Assembly: GCA_022827165.1 (NCBI GenBank)
Contig: JAJDTN010000028.1
Span: 1 to 52,449 of the forward strand
From: Candidatus Latescibacterota bacterium
Lineage (GTDB): Bacteria; Latescibacterota; UBA2968; UBA8231
Direction of reading: 5' to 3'
DNA: 52,449 nucleotides
Part shown: positions 49,982-52,449 of the stretch, one piece after another
Layout of the letters: every line of letters begins with the position of its first letter
How positions within the stretch are numbered: position 1 is the first letter of the stretch
Notes under the pieces: generated by a model
Told to the model about the DNA's origin: nothing
What the model saw: the letters and a program-made list of their open reading frames with translations, nothing else
Database searches by the model: none
Position numbers and translations under genes: made by a program

Positions 49982-50841
49982 CCGGCCTCACCGGGGGCGG
50001 AGGCCTGCCCCTGGCGGATCTGCTCGACGATCTCGACCAGCTCGTTGCGCAGGGTGACCGTGGTCTCGCGCTGCGCCATGTGCCGCTCGATGACGGGCAG
50101 GGCAGGGTCGCCGACGCGAACCAGGGACTGGTGGGCCAGATCCCGCTCCTTGGGCGTCGTGTCCTCGGCCTTCATCCCGGGAGTGCCGCTGCCGGGACCG
50201 AAGAAGCCGCCGACGGGACCCTGCTGGCCGGGGAGGAGGCCCGGGCCCTGGCCGGTGAGGCCGAAGGGGCGGCGCAGGGAGTCCTGCAGGGCGCGGAGGC
50301 CCTGATCGTCGCCGGTGAACACGCCCCTCAGGCTGCGGCTTTCCTGCATCAGCATGGCGCGATCGTAATAGGACAGGGCGTTGAGCAGGATCTCCGCCGC
50401 CTCGGTCCCGCCGATCTGCCCGAGCACCTGCATGGCCACCATGCGCAACTCCTCGCCGGAACTGCTGAGGCTGCGGTCGAGGAGGCGCCCGATCTCGGCG
50501 ACGGCCGAGCTGTCGCCGATGCTGCCGAGGGCGATCATCGCCTCCTGCTGCAGAGTGGTGCGCTGGGACAGCTCGCGCAGGATGTTGATCAGAGTGGGCA
50601 CGGCGCGGGGATCGCCGATCTCGCCGAGGATCTTGACCGCGCTCTTGCGGGTGGCGTACGGATAGTCCGGGCGGCCGGCCACCTCGAGGATCTTGTCGTA
50701 CTGGCTTTCGTCTCCCGCTTCGTAGCGGCTCTTCATCTGGGAGACGCTGGTGCAGGCCGTCCACAGGAGGCCGATGAACACCAAGCCCATGGCGGCGAGG
50801 GCGGTCAGCGGCCGGAGCGTCTTGCCACTGCGCCGGCTCAA
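49978..50841 (-). CDS. HEAT-repeat lipoprotein-like protein
   Basis: A 287-residue protein with a hydrophobic N-terminus ending in LLWTAC (C30), a plausible though not perfect lipobox, so it is likely anchored in the cell envelope. Several HEAT-type helical repeats follow, for example SAVKILGEIGDPRAVPTLINIL, EAMIALGSIGDSSAVAEIGRLL and VAMQVLGQIGGTEAAEILLNAL. A Gly/Pro-rich low-complexity loop (TGQGPGLLPGQQGPVGG) separates the last repeat. The start appears to be TTG at 50841. It is divergent from the Mrp gene (26-bp gap). HEAT repeats suggest protein-protein scaffolding; no enzyme motif is present. Confidence 0.78.
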   Translation of the reverse strand: MSRRSGKTLRPLTALAAMGLVFIGLLWTACTSVSQMKSRYEAGDESQYDKILEVAGRPDYPYATRKSAVKILGEIGDPRAVPTLINILRELSQRTTLQQEAMIALGSIGDSSAVAEIGRLLDRSLSSSGEELRMVAMQVLGQIGGTEAAEILLNALSYYDRAMLMQESRSLRGVFTGDDQGLRALQDSLRRPFGLTGQGPGLLPGQQGPVGGFFGPGSGTPGMKAEDTTPKERDLAHQSLVRVGDPALPVIERHMAQRETTVTLRNELVEIVEQIRQGQASAPGEAG

Positions 50842-50867
50842 AGGGATATTCCCCGGCGGTACAAGGG

Positions 50868-51662
50868 ATGGCTCAAATTCAGACCCATAATCGCCAAGTC
50901 GTTGAAGGCGTGAAAGATATGCTCGCCGTATCGAGCGGCAAGGGCGGCGTGGGCAAGTCCACCGTGAGCGCCAACCTGGCGGTGGCCATGGCCGCGGAGG
51001 GCCGCCGCGTCGGGCTGATGGACACCGACATCTACGGGCCGAACATACCGGGCATGCTCGGAGTATCCGGCCGCGCCGAGGCGGTTCCCGGCACCCAGCG
51101 CATACGCCCGGCCGAGGCCGCCGGCGTGCGCGTCATCTCCATGGGACTGCTTGTCGATGCCGGGGTTCCGGTCATCTGGCGGGGCCCCATGCTGGCCAAG
51201 ATGGTCACCCAGTTTCTTTTCTGGGTGGAGTGGGGGGAGCTCGACGTCCTCCTGCTCGACCTGCCTCCCGGAACCGGGGACGTGCAGCTCACCCTGACGC
51301 AGACCGCGCCTCTCACCGGCGCCGTCATCGTCACCACGCCGTCGACCCTGGCCCTGGAGGACGTGGCCCGGGGCGTCCAGATGTTCCGCCAGACCGATGT
51401 CCCCATCCTCGGTCTGCTCGAGAACATGGCCACCTTCTCGTGCCCTTCCTGCGGCGGCGCCAGCCACCCCTACGGACACGGCGGCGGGGCGGCGGCCGCG
51501 GCCGAACGGGGCATCCCCTTCCTCGGGGAGATCCCCCTCGACCCGAGTCTGCGGGAAGATGCGGACGAGGGCACGCCTACCGTGTTCTCCCATCCCGAGG
51601 CCGCTGCGGCGATCGCCCTTCGAGGCGTCGCCCGCGAGCTGATCGCCAGGCTGGAACCCTAG
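50868..51662 (+). CDS. Mrp/NBP35 family Fe-S cluster carrier ATPase
   Basis: A 264-residue P-loop ATPase that carries Fe-S clusters to apoproteins (ApbC/Mrp type). It has the deviant Walker A SSGKGGVGKST at residues 22-32, MDTDIYGPNIPGMLG, LLDLPPGTGDVQLT and the cluster-binding CPSC within ENMATFSCPSCGG. The N-terminal MIP18/DUF59 domain of longer Mrp proteins is absent, leaving only about 20 residues before the P-loop. It is a single gene, divergent from the HEAT-repeat gene and convergent with the partial gene at the window end. Confidence 0.93.
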   Translation: MAQIQTHNRQVVEGVKDMLAVSSGKGGVGKSTVSANLAVAMAAEGRRVGLMDTDIYGPNIPGMLGVSGRAEAVPGTQRIRPAEAAGVRVISMGLLVDAGVPVIWRGPMLAKMVTQFLFWVEWGELDVLLLDLPPGTGDVQLTLTQTAPLTGAVIVTTPSTLALEDVARGVQMFRQTDVPILGLLENMATFSCPSCGGASHPYGHGGGAAAAAERGIPFLGEIPLDPSLREDADEGTPTVFSHPEAAAAIALRGVARELIARLEP

Positions 51663-51674
51663 CCGCGGAACACC

Positions 51675-52449
51675 CTACCGCGAGGTGAAGGTCACCTGGC
51701 GCCGGGTCTCGTTGCCCGCCCGGTCGCGCACCGTGACCACGAACGCATGGGGTCCGGCGGCGAGGGGGGCGTCGGGTACGGCCGTCACCCGGGCCGCCTC
51801 GGGATCGTACTCCGAGATGAGCCGTTTCCCGTCGAGTTCGAGGACCACATCCTTCTCGCGGCCGATACCGGAGCCCTGGTCGAGGACCCGCGCCGAGAAC
51901 CGGGGGGCCGTCACGCTGGCGCCCTGTGTCGGCCGTACGCCGCTCACCTCCGGCGGCGTCTCGTCGATCATCACGGCGAAGTGGCCGAGAGCGCGAACCT
52001 TCGCCGCCAGGTAGCGTCCTCCCTCCTGCCGGTCGCTGCCCCGGAATCCCCAGCGGCCCCGGCCGCTGCCGGAGTAGACTCCGGCCTTCTCCACCGGCAC
52101 GCCCGCCGGAACCCGCAGCCACAGGTGGACGGGCTCGTCGAAGGCGGCGTCGGCGGGGCCGAGCTGGCAGCCGAGAGCGGTGGCGCGCAGGCCCTTGGAT
52201 GCCTTCGGGGTGAAGCGCCGGGCCTGGGGGGCGAGGGGCTGGTAGGCGGAGCCCGCCGAGGCCTGGAGCCGCACGTGGTCATCCAGGTAGCTCAGGGTCG
52301 CCCGCGCCCCGGGGCGCATACGCTGGCCGGAAAGGGCCAGGTCCTGCCGCGACCGGTTGCCGCCGGCGCCGCCGGCGGTGACACTCACCAGGACCGGGTG
52401 CACTTCCGGCCCCGGCAGGGGGACGACGGCCCGATAGGTCCACCCGCCG
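51675..52449 (-). CDS. C-terminal part of an extracellular beta-sandwich protein (5' end outside window)
   Basis: The frame is open from the window edge to a TAG at 51677-51675, so about 258 residues are visible and the N-terminus is missing. The sequence is rich in beta-strand patterns. LGHFAVMIDETPPEVSGVRP followed by a D-x-G-S-G-I motif and HAFVVTVRDRAGNETRRQVTF is typical of Ig- or FN3-like terminal domains of secreted proteins, including some M23 peptidases. No peptidase motif is in the visible part, so the name stays general. Confidence 0.6.
   Translation of the reverse strand, partial: GGWTYRAVVPLPGPEVHPVLVSVTAGGAGGNRSRQDLALSGQRMRPGARATLSYLDDHVRLQASAGSAYQPLAPQARRFTPKASKGLRATALGCQLGPADAAFDEPVHLWLRVPAGVPVEKAGVYSGSGRGRWGFRGSDRQEGGRYLAAKVRALGHFAVMIDETPPEVSGVRPTQGASVTAPRFSARVLDQGSGIGREKDVVLELDGKRLISEYDPEAARVTAVPDAPLAAGPHAFVVTVRDRAGNETRRQVTFTSR

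Noticed and set aside
1..52449. CRISPR arrays, insertion sequences, phage genes, rRNA and tRNA genes
   Set aside because: No regularly spaced direct repeats, transposase or integrase motifs, or recognisable stable RNA sequences were seen anywhere in the window.

Overview
The window is strongly GC-rich, densely packed and has no visible mobile element, CRISPR array, rRNA or tRNA. The cell is Gram-negative: there is a TolC-type outer-membrane factor, a probable lipoprotein and DksA-type regulators. The mix of many phytanoyl-CoA-dioxygenase-like proteins, Gfo/Idh/MocA oxidoreductases, amidohydrolases, M81 (MlrC-like) peptidases, enolase-superfamily enzymes and a sulfatase is typical of uncultivated soil, marine or sponge-associated lineages such as Latescibacterota, Poribacteria or relatives. 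This placement is an inference from gene content. GTG and TTG starts and 4-bp start/stop overlaps are common.

Region 1 (1-18278) is mostly housekeeping. It begins with the tail of a sulfatase, then aspartate kinase, an AddB/AddA recombination nuclease pair, purM, a PolB-like 3'-5' exonuclease, a Fic AMP-transferase-like protein and a sigma-70 factor. After these come a lone Gfo/Idh enzyme, a redox pair (glutathionyl-hydroquinone reductase and MsrA), and two ABC-2 permeases with no ATPase beside them.

Region 2 (18569-40433) is an accessory catabolic island arranged as alternating strand blocks. It carries two enolase-superfamily proteins, four PhyH-type dioxygenase-like proteins, a CocE/NonD hydrolase, three Gfo/Idh/MocA oxidoreductases, three amidohydrolase-2 proteins, two sugar isomerase/dehydratase TIM barrels, a sulfatase, a beta-propeller protein and two M81 peptidases. 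Its core is a seven-gene + strand operon (27831-35678) in which all six junctions are 4-bp overlaps. A SUI1/YciH translation factor sits inside it. A facing - strand operon (40433 down to 35690) carries the second M81 peptidase, a mannonate-dehydratase-like enzyme and two Gfo/Idh enzymes. The set resembles a non-phosphorylative sugar-acid route (dehydrogenase, lactonase, acid-sugar dehydratase) with desulfation. No aldolase and no importer is present.

Region 3 (40548-46978) holds hemF, a cold-shock protein with a long leader and its own terminator, a fifth PhyH protein with an unusual metal site, a fourth amidohydrolase, an SGNH hydrolase, a PIG-L deacetylase and a sugar-nucleotide epimerase.

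Region 4 (47071-52449) is envelope and housekeeping: a TolC-like protein, a DksA/TraR zinc-finger protein with an extra cysteine pair, a UVR-motif protein, a HEAT-repeat lipoprotein, an Mrp/ApbC Fe-S carrier ATPase, and the C-terminal part of an extracellular-looking protein cut by the window edge.

All assignments come from reading translated sequence and motifs. No database search was run.
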